From CAMPJU01 sp036675265 (GTDB taxonomy: Bacteria; Pseudomonadota; Gammaproteobacteria; Xanthomonadales; Xanthomonadaceae): 42,106 nucleotides of DNA. Where the stretch lies: the NCBI GenBank assembly GCA_036675265.1, contig JAKFFJ010000070.1, positions 1 to 42,106 on the forward strand, in the 5' to 3' direction. Every line of letters starts with the position of its first letter. The first letter of the stretch is position 1. The notes under the pieces are model-generated. The model was given only the letters and a program-made list of their open reading frames with translations. It was not told where the DNA came from and searched no databases. The position numbers and the translations under genes are program-made. Positions 1-8,340 of this stretch are shown one piece after another.

Positions 1-1830
<1,830 letters not shown>

Positions 1831-1867
1831 GTAAGCGTCACCGGTGGGGGGTGAAGGGGAACCCTGC

Positions 1868-1873
1868 ATTATA
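1868..1873 (-). promoter_or_regulatory. Likely -10 element of rpoD
   Basis: On the minus strand the 71-bp dtd-rpoD gap contains a perfect TATAAT, about 37 bases upstream of the rpoD ATG. The region 17 bp further upstream is GC-rich and has no good -35 hexamer. If used, the transcript would have a leader of about 30 nt. The start point is inferred, not shown. Confidence 0.5.
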
Positions 1874-1901
1874 CAAGCAGGGCCCTGGGCCCGGCCGGCG
1901 G

Positions 1902-2342
1902 TCAGGCCTCCAGCAGGAAGGTGACCGGTCCGTCGTTCACCAGTTCAACGTGCATATGGGCCCCGAACCGGCCGGTTTCCACCCGCCCGGCGTGGGTGTC
2001 CCGGCATCGGGCGACGAGCCGGTTGAAGCCGGGTTCAGCAGTTCCGGGCGGTGCCGCGGTGCTGAAACCGGGGCGCATCCCGGAGCGGGTGTCCGCCGCG
2101 AGGGTGAACTGGCTGACCAGCAGCAGGCCGCCGCCGGTGTCGGACAGCGAGCGGTTCATCCGGCCCTGGTCGTCGGAGAAGACCCGGTAGCCGAGCAGGC
2201 GTTCGGCCATGCGCGCCACTTGCGGGTCGCCGTCCCCGGGCTCGAGGCCCACCAGCGCCAGCAGGCCCGCGTCGATGGCGCCCACGACCTCCGTGCCGAC
2301 GAGGACCCGGGCGTGGGTGACGCGCTGGATGAGGGCGATCAT
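1902..2342 (-). CDS. dtd: D-aminoacyl-tRNA deacylase
   Basis: Hydrolyses the ester bond of D-amino acids (and glycine) mischarged on tRNA, protecting translation in the cytoplasm. The 146-residue product begins MIALIQRVTHARV and has the family motifs GGGLLLVSQFTL near the middle and FGAHMHVELVNDGPVTFLLE at the C-terminus, which form the cross-subunit active site. Length matches the family. The reading frame stays open upstream through a REP-like repeat, giving a spurious 30-residue extension (MWEPPWRRSLS...). I place the start at the ATG complement at 2340-2342 because homology begins there and a -10-like GATAAT lies exactly 6 nt before it. rpoD follows on the same strand. Confidence 0.95.
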   Translation of the reverse strand: MIALIQRVTHARVLVGTEVVGAIDAGLLALVGLEPGDGDPQVARMAERLLGYRVFSDDQGRMNRSLSDTGGGLLLVSQFTLAADTRSGMRPGFSTAAPPGTAEPGFNRLVARCRDTHAGRVETGRFGAHMHVELVNDGPVTFLLEA

Positions 2343-2348
2343 CGGCGG

Positions 2349-2354
2349 ATTATC
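2349..2354 (-). promoter_or_regulatory. -10-like element for dtd, leaderless spacing
   Basis: Minus-strand GATAAT (5 of 6 matches to TATAAT) ends 6 nt before the dtd ATG. No Shine-Dalgarno sequence can fit between them, so transcription would start at or next to the initiation codon. The -35 position falls in the arm of the adjacent repeat. Confidence 0.45.
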
Positions 2355-2366
2355 CCGGAACCGTGC

Positions 2367-2431
2367 TGTGGGAGCCGCCACGGCGGCGAACGCTTTTCGC
2401 GAAAGACTTCGCCGCCATGGCGGCTCCCACA
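2367..2431. repeat. REP-like inverted pair (GTGG type) between dtd and lpxL
   Basis: Two 24-bp arms, 2367-2390 and 2408-2431, form an inverted repeat with one mismatch. The arm begins TGTGGGAGCCGCC and continues with a GGCGGCGAA tail. The 17-bp loop itself holds a small palindrome around CTTTTCGCGAAAG. The same arm recurs as single copies at 18645-18668 and 33909-33932. The pair fills nearly the whole gap between the divergent genes, leaving 24 bp to dtd and 12 bp to the acyltransferase. Confidence 0.85.
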
Positions 2432-2437
2432 TAGGAT
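2432..2437 (+). promoter_or_regulatory. -10-like element for the lpxL-type gene, leaderless spacing
   Basis: TAGGAT lies 6 nt before the ATG at 2444 and directly abuts the repeat arm ending at 2431. There is no Shine-Dalgarno sequence. A leaderless message for the whole lpxL-PH-PH unit is inferred. Confidence 0.4.
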
Positions 2438-2443
2438 GGCGAC

Positions 2444-3376
2444 ATGCTCGCCCGATTCACCGCCCGCCTGCTCCACCTGCTCGCCGGCCTGGTCGCGCGA
2501 TTGCCATGGCCGCTGCTGCGGCGGACCGCCGATGGCATCGCCTGGCTGCTGCGGCGCCTGGACACGCGCGAGAGCCGCGTGGCCCGCCGCAACCTGGAAC
2601 TGGCGTACCCGGGCCTGATGCCCGCGGAGCGCAGCGCCCTGCACGCCGGCATCATGCGCGGCACCGCGCGCCAGGCGCTGGAGACCCTGCGCATCTGGAC
2701 GCGCCCGCCGGCCGAAAACCTCGCGCTCGTCCGCGAACACGACGGCGTCGCCTTGTTCGACGAAGCGATCGCGTCCGGCCGCGGCCTCATCGTCGCCGCC
2801 CCGCACCACGGCAACTGGGAGTTGCTGAACCAGTGGCTGGCCGCTCGCACGGACCTGTGCGTGCTGTATCGCGCGCCTGATTCCGCGGTGGGCGAGGCGT
2901 TCCTGCGCCACGTGCGCCGCTGCAGTGGCGATCGCGTCACCCAGGTGCGCGCCGAAGGCCCCGCCTTGCGCCAGCTCTATGCGCGTTTGCGCGCCGGCGG
3001 CACCGTGGGGATCCTGCCCGACCAGCAGCCCAAGGCCGGCGACGGCGTGTTCGCGCCGTTCTTCGGCATGCCCGCGCTGACGATGACGCTGCTGTCGCGG
3101 CTGGCCGCGCGCACCGGCGCGACCGTGCTGTTCGCGTGGTGCGAGCGGATCGGCGACGGCGACGCCCCGGCCTACGCATTGCACGTGGAAGCGGCCCCTG
3201 CCGGGATTGCCGACGAGGATCCGGAAGTCGCCGCGGCCGCGCTCAACGCCAAGGTCGAGCACATCGCCCGGCGCGACCCGGCGCAGTACCAGTGGACCTA
3301 CAAGCGCTATACGCTGCGGCCGTCCGGCCGGGGCCAGGACAATCCCTATCGCGACCTGGAGCGGCGCCGCCGATGA
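2444..3376 (+). CDS. lpxL: Lipid A biosynthesis lauroyl/myristoyl acyltransferase (LpxL/HtrB family)
   Basis: Transfers a secondary acyl chain from acyl-ACP to the lipid A precursor at the inner face of the inner membrane. The 310-residue protein has a hydrophobic, basic N-terminus (FTARLLHLLAGLVARLPWPLLRR, about residues 5-27) for membrane association, and the catalytic HX4E-type motif HHGNWELLNQW near residue 123. Further family blocks are VLYRAPDS, GGTVGILPDQQPKAGDGVFAPFFG and QYQWTYKRY. Length is typical. Which position or chain length it acylates (LpxL versus LpxM) cannot be told from sequence. The stop overlaps the next start by 4 bases (ATGA), and a third gene overlaps in turn, so it heads a tightly coupled unit with two PH-domain membrane proteins. 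Confidence 0.88.
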   Translation: MLARFTARLLHLLAGLVARLPWPLLRRTADGIAWLLRRLDTRESRVARRNLELAYPGLMPAERSALHAGIMRGTARQALETLRIWTRPPAENLALVREHDGVALFDEAIASGRGLIVAAPHHGNWELLNQWLAARTDLCVLYRAPDSAVGEAFLRHVRRCSGDRVTQVRAEGPALRQLYARLRAGGTVGILPDQQPKAGDGVFAPFFGMPALTMTLLSRLAARTGATVLFAWCERIGDGDAPAYALHVEAAPAGIADEDPEVAAAALNAKVEHIARRDPAQYQWTYKRYTLRPSGRGQDNPYRDLERRRR

Positions 3377-3906
3377 CCGAGTTCCCCGCCGACCCCATCC
3401 CCGGTGCCGCGCCCGGACGCGATGCGGACACCGGCTGGCAACCCTTGCCGCCGCGTTCGCGCGCGCTGTTCCTGCTCGGCACGGTCCCGGCGTTCGTGGT
3501 ACCCGCGGCGATCGCGGGCTGGATCCTGGTCGAAGTGCTGATGTACGAGCAGGGGCTCGCGGACCGGCGGTGGCAGGCCGCGCTCGGCATGGCGCTGCTC
3601 GCGGGCGCGTGCGGGGCGTGGCTGGGGATGAAGCAGTACCTCAACACGGCGTGGCGCCTGGACGCGCATGGCTTCGCCGTCCGCCGTGGCCGCTTCTGGC
3701 AACGCGAGACGCGCGTGCCGGCCACCCGCGTGCAACACCTGGACGTCAAGCGCGGCCCGCTGCAGCGCCATCGCCACCTCGCCACGCTCGTGGTGCACAC
3801 GGCCGGCACCGCGCACAGCGCGGTCTCCTTGCCCAACCTGGACGTCGCCGACGCCGAGCGGCTGCGCGATCGCCTGGGCAGCCAGATCGAGCACGACGAT
3901 GCCTGA
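3373..3906 (+). CDS. Bacterial PH-domain membrane protein, YdbS-like (bPH2/DUF304)
   Basis: A 177-residue protein with two hydrophobic segments near residues 30-50 (LFLLGTVPAFVVPAAIAGWILVEVLM) and 60-77 (ALGMALLAGACGAWLGM). A single bacterial PH2-type domain follows (LNTAWRLDAHGFAVRRGRFWQRETRVPATRVQHLDVKRGPLQRHRHLATLVVHTAG). The small YdbS-like protein followed by a large YdbT-like one is a recurrent pair. Their molecular function is poorly known; in Bacillus the pair has been linked to resistance to membrane-active compounds. The ATG at 3373 overlaps the acyltransferase stop by 4 nt and the gene's own stop overlaps the next start by 8 nt. The coupling to lipid A acylation suggests an envelope role, which is inference. 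Confidence 0.8.
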   Translation: MTEFPADPIPGAAPGRDADTGWQPLPPRSRALFLLGTVPAFVVPAAIAGWILVEVLMYEQGLADRRWQAALGMALLAGACGAWLGMKQYLNTAWRLDAHGFAVRRGRFWQRETRVPATRVQHLDVKRGPLQRHRHLATLVVHTAGTAHSAVSLPNLDVADAERLRDRLGSQIEHDDA

Positions 3907-5443
3907 TCCGATGGCGGCGGACGCGCCCGTCGGCACCCCAACGCCCGAGGCGGCTGCCGCCGACGCGGAGCGGCGGCTGCATCCGATGTCGTGGCTGTTC
4001 GTGCTGTTGCAGCAACTCAGGCAGTTCATCGTCCCGTTGCTTGCCCTGGTGGTGTTCGGCCAGGGCGGTTCCGACGACACCGGCTACGGGTACGACAGCA
4101 ACCTCTGGCCGCTGGTCGGCGTCGGCGCGCTCGCCGTGGTGTCGGTCTGGCAGTACTTCACCTATCGCTACGGCGTGTCAGGCGACGCGCTGGTGGTGCG
4201 CAGCGGACTGTTCGAACGCAGCGTGCGGGTGATCCCGTTCTCGAGGATCCACAACGTGGCCCTGCAGCAGACGTTGCTGCACCGCCTGGTGGGGGTCGCG
4301 GAGGTGCGGCTGGAATCGGCGGGTGGCAAGAAGCCCGAAGCGGAGATGCGCGTGCTGAAGCTCGAGGATGCGCTGGCACTGGAATCGCTGGTCCGCCATC
4401 GCGGCGCCACCGCGTCGGTGGCGGCTACGGCCGAACCCGCCGCCGCGCCGCTGCTCGCGATGGACACCGGCGACGTGCTGCGCCACGGGCTGGTGTCGAA
4501 TCGCGGGATGCTGCTGCTGGCCGCGGCGTTCGGCGGCATGTTCCAGGTACCGGGGCTGCGCGAACACCTGTTCGAGGGCTGGGGCGAGTCCGCCTTCGGC
4601 TGGGCGGAAGGCCAACGGTTCGGCCCGGCCGAATATGCGCTGGCGGGCATCAGCCTGCTGTTGCTCGCGGTGGTCGGCCTGCGGCTGTTGTCGATGCTGG
4701 TGGCGCTGCTGCAGTACCACGGCTTCGAGCTGCGCGAGCACGGACGACGGCTCACGGTCGAGCGCGGGCTGCTCGCTCGGTGGCGCACCAGTGCGTCACG
4801 GCGACGCATCCAGGCCTGGACGCTGGAGGAAGGCGTGCTGCATCGCCTCCTGAAGCGCCGCAGCCTCTCGGTGGACACCGCGGTGGCGGAGGAGCAGCAG
4901 CACCAGCAGCGCGCCCTGCGCGAACTGGCACCCATTGCCACGCCGCAGGCGTGCGACGCCCTGATCCGGCACCTGTTGCCCGGCGCCCGCTGGGACACGC
5001 TGGCGTGGCAGCCGCAACCGGCATCCAACTGGTGGCGGATCTGGTGGCCCGGCGCGCTGTTCGCCGTGCTGGTCGCCGCGGTGGCCGGCCTGCGTGTGGG
5101 CGCCTGGGCGCTGCCGATCCTCCTGTGGCTGCCGTGGTCGGCCTACGTCGCGTGGCAGCACGCGCGCCGGCTGGCGTGGTCGGTGAACGACGCGGTGGTC
5201 GCCGTGCGCGGAGGCTGGTGGTCGCGGCACTGGCGGTTCGCCGAAGTGGACAAGCTCCAGGCACTGCAGCTGACGCGCAATGCGCTGGACCGGCGCCTGG
5301 GCACCGCGTCGCTGTCGTTCGACACCGCCGGCGCCGGCGCGCTCGCGCCGCCGCTGCGGATCCGGTTCCTGCCGGAAACGGTGGCGCGGGAACTGCAGGA
5401 TCGCGTTGCCGCGACGTTGGCGCGGCGGCCCTTGAGGTGGTGA
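3899..5443 (+). CDS. Bacterial PH-domain membrane protein, YdbT-like (multiple bPH2 domains)
   Basis: A 514-residue membrane protein, partner of the preceding small PH protein. It has paired membrane segments followed by repeated PH2-type blocks. The first block is around residues 85-155 (YRYGVSGDALVVRSGLFERSVRVIPFSRIHNVALQQTLLHRLVGVAEVRLES). The second is around 270-340 (LREHGRRLTVERGLLARWRTSASRRRIQAWTLEEGVLHRLLKRRSLSVDTA). The third is around 430-500 (AWSVNDAVVAVRGGWWSRHWRFAEVDKLQALQLTRNALDRRLGTASLSFDTAGAGA). The shared grammar is a tract like RVIPFSRIQ followed by LQ-x-LL-x-RLG-x-AxL. I use the ATG at 3899 (MPDPMAADAP), overlapping the previous gene by 8 nt; a second ATG lies 4 codons on. 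Substrate and partners are unknown. Confidence 0.8.
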   Translation: MPDPMAADAPVGTPTPEAAAADAERRLHPMSWLFVLLQQLRQFIVPLLALVVFGQGGSDDTGYGYDSNLWPLVGVGALAVVSVWQYFTYRYGVSGDALVVRSGLFERSVRVIPFSRIHNVALQQTLLHRLVGVAEVRLESAGGKKPEAEMRVLKLEDALALESLVRHRGATASVAATAEPAAAPLLAMDTGDVLRHGLVSNRGMLLLAAAFGGMFQVPGLREHLFEGWGESAFGWAEGQRFGPAEYALAGISLLLLAVVGLRLLSMLVALLQYHGFELREHGRRLTVERGLLARWRTSASRRRIQAWTLEEGVLHRLLKRRSLSVDTAVAEEQQHQQRALRELAPIATPQACDALIRHLLPGARWDTLAWQPQPASNWWRIWWPGALFAVLVAAVAGLRVGAWALPILLWLPWSAYVAWQHARRLAWSVNDAVVAVRGGWWSRHWRFAEVDKLQALQLTRNALDRRLGTASLSFDTAGAGALAPPLRIRFLPETVARELQDRVAATLARRPLRW

Positions 5444-5505
5444 TCGCGGCTTACGCCGCTCCTACAGGGACGATGCTGCTCTTGTAGGAGCGGCGTAAGC
5501 CGCGA
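5444..5505. repeat. REP-like inverted pair (GTAG type), probable bidirectional transcription barrier
   Basis: Perfect 23-bp inverted repeat: arms 5444-5466 and 5483-5505 around a 16-nt loop. The right arm begins TGTAGGAGCGGCGTAAGCCG. It lies exactly between two convergent genes (stops at 5443 and 5509) and can form a strong hairpin on either strand, so it probably ends or stabilises both transcripts. The GTAG head and hairpin body resemble REP elements mobilised by RAYT (TnpA-REP) transposases in Stenotrophomonas and Pseudomonas; no transposase gene is in the window. Confidence 0.88.
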
Positions 5506-5508
5506 CCC

Positions 5509-6594
5509 CTATGCAGGCCCCCAGTAACCGATGCGGCGGCGCAGCTTGAGCTTGCGCCACAGGTTCATCGGTTTGCGCCTGCGGTTGCGTCCGCCGGCGG
5601 CGATGAACGCGTCGACGGCCCGCAGCACGCGCTCGCTCGAGCGACCGTCGCGGTACGGATGGATCGCATCGCCGAACTCGCGGATCGCCTGCATCAGTTC
5701 CGGTGGCCGCGCGAGTGCGCGCGCAATCGCCGGCTCGAACGCGGCGGCATCGTCGATGTCGATCAGCTGCGGCCCAGGCCTGCGGTTCCGGAACGTGACA
5801 ACGGGCTTGCCCGTCAGCAGGAATTCGTTGAGCGCCGACGACGTGTCCGAGCACATCATGTCGACCTGCGGGAACAGGTCCAGGATGTTGTCGTCCTCGG
5901 CATAGCGCAGGTGCGGACCCTGCAGGGCCTTGAACTTCGCGACGGTGTCGGCGGGCATCTTCGGGTGGAAGGTGACGATCCACTTCCAGCGGCCGTCGCG
6001 CGACAGGCGCTTCACTTCCTCGTGCAGCGTTTCCGCCGCGCTCCACGACGGCGAGAACGTCGAGTGGTACAGGATCACCGGCACGTCGCGCACGGGCGGC
6101 GGGCCGGCGTTGCCGCCGGCGGCGGCCGCGAACATCGGGTCGAGTTTCGGCCAGCCGGTCTCCGCCACGCTGAAATGGCCCAGCTGGTCGGCCAGCGCCT
6201 GGAACTGCGCGGTGTCGCGCGGCCCCGTCGTGCAGTACAGGTCGAAGAATCCGCGGATGTAGATGTGGCGGGGCTTGCCCGCGTCGAAGCCGTGGAAGAC
6301 CTCGACCTTCACCCCGGGAAAGAAATGCGGCAGGTGGTTGCCCGGCGTGAGCACCGCCTCGGGATGCCAGCGGCGCACGCCCGCGACGTCCAGCAACCGC
6401 TCGCCTTCGACCAGGTCCGACGCGCCGGGCCCGTCGAAGAACCACGCGGTCTCGCCGCCGCGCGCGCGGATCGCGTCCTGCACCGGGCGCAGGATCGCCA
6501 GCGCATAACGCTCCGACCCGTACAGCAGGAAGCGCTGGCACGTCCCGTCCGTCCCGCCTCGTCCGTCATTCCCGCTTCGTCTGTCACTGCTCAT
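5509..6594 (-). CDS. CDP-glycerol:poly(glycerophosphate) glycerophosphotransferase family protein
   Basis: A 361-residue cytoplasmic transferase of the family that moves glycerol phosphate (or a related unit) from a CDP-activated donor to a glycan or lipid acceptor. Seen: an N-terminal Rossmann-like half (FLLYGSERYALAILRPVQDAI ... HFFPGVKVEVFHGFDAGKPRHIYIRGFFDLYCTTGP) and a C-terminal half with VILYHSTFSPSWSA, WIVTFHPKMP and the family block VDMMCSDTSSALNEFLLTGKPVVTFRNRRPG. The ATG at 6594 overlaps the preceding GT2 stop as ATGA. Residues 5-19 (RRSGNDGRGGTDGTC) are low-complexity and look derived from an intergenic CGTCATTCCCGC-type repeat. It is last in a four-gene envelope-glycan run. The acceptor is unknown, and the activity is assigned only at family level. 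Confidence 0.75.
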   Translation of the reverse strand: MSSDRRSGNDGRGGTDGTCQRFLLYGSERYALAILRPVQDAIRARGGETAWFFDGPGASDLVEGERLLDVAGVRRWHPEAVLTPGNHLPHFFPGVKVEVFHGFDAGKPRHIYIRGFFDLYCTTGPRDTAQFQALADQLGHFSVAETGWPKLDPMFAAAAGGNAGPPPVRDVPVILYHSTFSPSWSAAETLHEEVKRLSRDGRWKWIVTFHPKMPADTVAKFKALQGPHLRYAEDDNILDLFPQVDMMCSDTSSALNEFLLTGKPVVTFRNRRPGPQLIDIDDAAAFEPAIARALARPPELMQAIREFGDAIHPYRDGRSSERVLRAVDAFIAAGGRNRRRKPMNLWRKLKLRRRIGYWGPA

Positions 6595-7406
6595 CGGTCC
6601 AGCCCGTGTTTCACCAGCACGGTCCGCGCCTGTTCGATGGACGCGGGATTGCGCTGCATCTCGTAGTAGCGCAGCCGCTTGTACATCGCGTAGGCCGCGG
6701 CGGTGTGCGCGACGATGAACCCGCGCCAGCCGTCCAGGACCGCCAGGCGCAGCAGCCAGTCCTTGAGGAACGCGGCCAGGTATACGAACGGCGCCAGCCA
6801 TACCCGGGCTGGCCGGCCGCGCTCGTGCCAGTCGCGGCACTTGAGCTCGGCGTAGCGCAGGACCTTCAGTTGCTTGTGCGGCAGCGTGGGGTTGTGCAGG
6901 TGGTGGAACGGCGCCTCGAACGCCACGGCATCGCCGTCCCAGCGCAACGACTCGTGCACCCGCGCATCGGTCCAGCGCGCGCGGTCGCGGTGGTACAGGC
7001 GCGCCAGCTTCTCGCCGACCATCGGCCGGTACCAGCGCATCGGCGCACCCATGTACCAGGTGCTGCGCCGGAGGATGCCGACGCAGGCGTCGGACGCCAT
7101 TACGGCGGGGAGGCGATGCTGCAGTTCGGCCGCGATGCCGTCGTCCAGGAATTCGTCCGCGTCCAGCACCAGGATCCATGCATGCGATGCCTGCGTGGTG
7201 GCGAAGTTGCGCTGCGCCCCGAATCCAAGCCAATCCCGGTGCACGACCTTCGCGCCATGCGCGCGGGCGATGGCGACGGTGTCGTCGCCGCTGCCGCTGT
7301 CCACCACCACCTTCTCCGCCGCGAACGGCACGCTGTCCAGGCAGCGCGCGATGTTGGCGGCCTCGTCGTGGGTGATGACCAGCAGGGTCAGCGGCAGGGT
7401 CGGCAT
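6591..7406 (-). CDS. Glycosyltransferase family 2, WaaE/KdtX-like
   Basis: A 271-residue inverting glycosyltransferase of the GT-A fold, acting at the cytoplasmic face of the inner membrane. Seen: LTLLVITHDEAANIARCLDSV at the N-terminus (nucleotide-sugar binding), VVVDSGSGDDTVAIA, the metal-binding acidic motif in WILVLDADEFLDD near residue 84, and ARWTDARVHESLRWDG in the acceptor half. A hydrophobic C-terminal segment (VWLAPFVYLAAFLKDWLLRLAVLDGW) may anchor it to the membrane. The pattern resembles WaaE/KdtX-type enzymes that add a glucose-type sugar to the LPS inner core, but donor and acceptor are not determinable. The gene overlaps the downstream glycerophosphotransferase-family gene by 4 nt and lies 25 nt after the pyruvyltransferase gene, with a -10-like TAACAT 6 nt before its ATG. 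Confidence 0.87.
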   Translation of the reverse strand: MPTLPLTLLVITHDEAANIARCLDSVPFAAEKVVVDSGSGDDTVAIARAHGAKVVHRDWLGFGAQRNFATTQASHAWILVLDADEFLDDGIAAELQHRLPAVMASDACVGILRRSTWYMGAPMRWYRPMVGEKLARLYHRDRARWTDARVHESLRWDGDAVAFEAPFHHLHNPTLPHKQLKVLRYAELKCRDWHERGRPARVWLAPFVYLAAFLKDWLLRLAVLDGWRGFIVAHTAAAYAMYKRLRYYEMQRNPASIEQARTVLVKHGLDR

Positions 7407-7412
7407 GCGCGG

Positions 7413-7418
7413 ATGTTA
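7413..7418 (-). promoter_or_regulatory. -10-like element for the GT2 gene, leaderless spacing
   Basis: Minus-strand TAACAT ends 6 nt before the ATG, inside the 25-nt gap after the preceding stop. There is no Shine-Dalgarno sequence. It could give the last two genes of the cluster their own leaderless transcript. Confidence 0.4.
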
Positions 7419-7431
7419 GCGGGCGCCGCCT

Positions 7432-8340
7432 TCAACCGGTGAACGCCAATCCGTGGTCCCGGGCGAAATCGCGGCAACGCGCGCGCATCGCCTCGCGCTG
7501 GGCGGCCACCCGTTGCCGGTCGCCCAGCTGGAACGCGTCGTGCTCCGCGGCCAGCAACCCGAGCGCGCGGACCGCGAGGCGCCGCTCACGCGGCCCGGCC
7601 GCGCGCAACGGACGCATCTGCTGGCGCGCAGCCGGGCCGCCCACGTCGGCCAGCCGCATCAGCGCGTTGCCGATCGCCTTCGTGCGCGACAGGCGGTCGA
7701 GCATCTCCACCGGCATTTCGGCGAGCCGCAATTCCATGCCCAGCCCGTCCAGCCAGTCGCGCCACTTGAAGTCGTTGAACCGGCGCGCGAGCACCAGCGC
7801 GCGCCAGGGAATGCCCATCGCGTCGGCGCAGATGGCGCCATGCAGCGACTCGCACAGCGCGCGCTCGCACGTGGCCAGCTCCGCCGCCACGGCGTCCGGA
7901 CACAGCCGCGGATCGACCAGGTGCAGCCCGGCCTCCGAGGCCATCCCCGCCCAGTCGAAACGCTGCAGGCTCCGGAAATGCGGCACCAGGCCCACGCGGC
8001 CGGGCACCGGCGCGCGCGGCGCCTGCAGCGCCGGCCACAGCAGCGCCGGATCGCCGAGCCCCAACGCTTCGTCGATGCCCAGGCAGGCTGCGGTGCGCGG
8101 CCCGCGCACCCAGTACACGCGCCGCTCCGGATCGGGCCGCGCCTTGCCGCGGTAGCCGACGCCCGAGCCGAGGATCACCTTCGGCCCTTCCGGTTGCTCG
8201 CCGCCCAGGATCGTCCCGATGCCGTAGAACCGCGTCTCCGGGTGCACGTCGGCAATGCCCGGGAACAGCCGCGGCCAGAGCGCCAGGTTCAGGTCGTCCC
8301 CGAAATTGCCGCCCTGGATGCGGCAGTAATGCAGTTGCAT
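7432..8340 (-). CDS. Polysaccharide pyruvyltransferase family protein
   Basis: A 302-residue member of the family that forms pyruvate ketals on sugars of surface polysaccharides using phosphoenolpyruvate. Seen: the N-terminal family motif QGGNFGDDLNLALW (residues 9-22), a nucleotide-fold stretch IGTILGGEQPEGPKVILGSGVGYRG, VYWVRGPRTAACLG, GLVPHFRSL, and the conserved block ERALCESLHGAICADAMGIPW. The last 90 residues (from about RLSRTKAIGN) are Arg/Ala-rich and less conserved-looking. The ATG complement at 8338-8340 shares one base with the upstream gene's stop (TGATG), so the two are translationally coupled. The acceptor sugar is unknown; context suggests LPS core or another envelope glycan. 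Confidence 0.82.
   Translation of the reverse strand: MQLHYCRIQGGNFGDDLNLALWPRLFPGIADVHPETRFYGIGTILGGEQPEGPKVILGSGVGYRGKARPDPERRVYWVRGPRTAACLGIDEALGLGDPALLWPALQAPRAPVPGRVGLVPHFRSLQRFDWAGMASEAGLHLVDPRLCPDAVAAELATCERALCESLHGAICADAMGIPWRALVLARRFNDFKWRDWLDGLGMELRLAEMPVEMLDRLSRTKAIGNALMRLADVGGPAARQQMRPLRAAGPRERRLAVRALGLLAAEHDAFQLGDRQRVAAQREAMRARCRDFARDHGLAFTG

Noticed and set aside
1902..2432. Longer dtd start (MWEPPWRRSLS...)
   Set aside because: The extra 30 residues are a translation of the REP-like repeat; Dtd homology begins at MIALIQRV.
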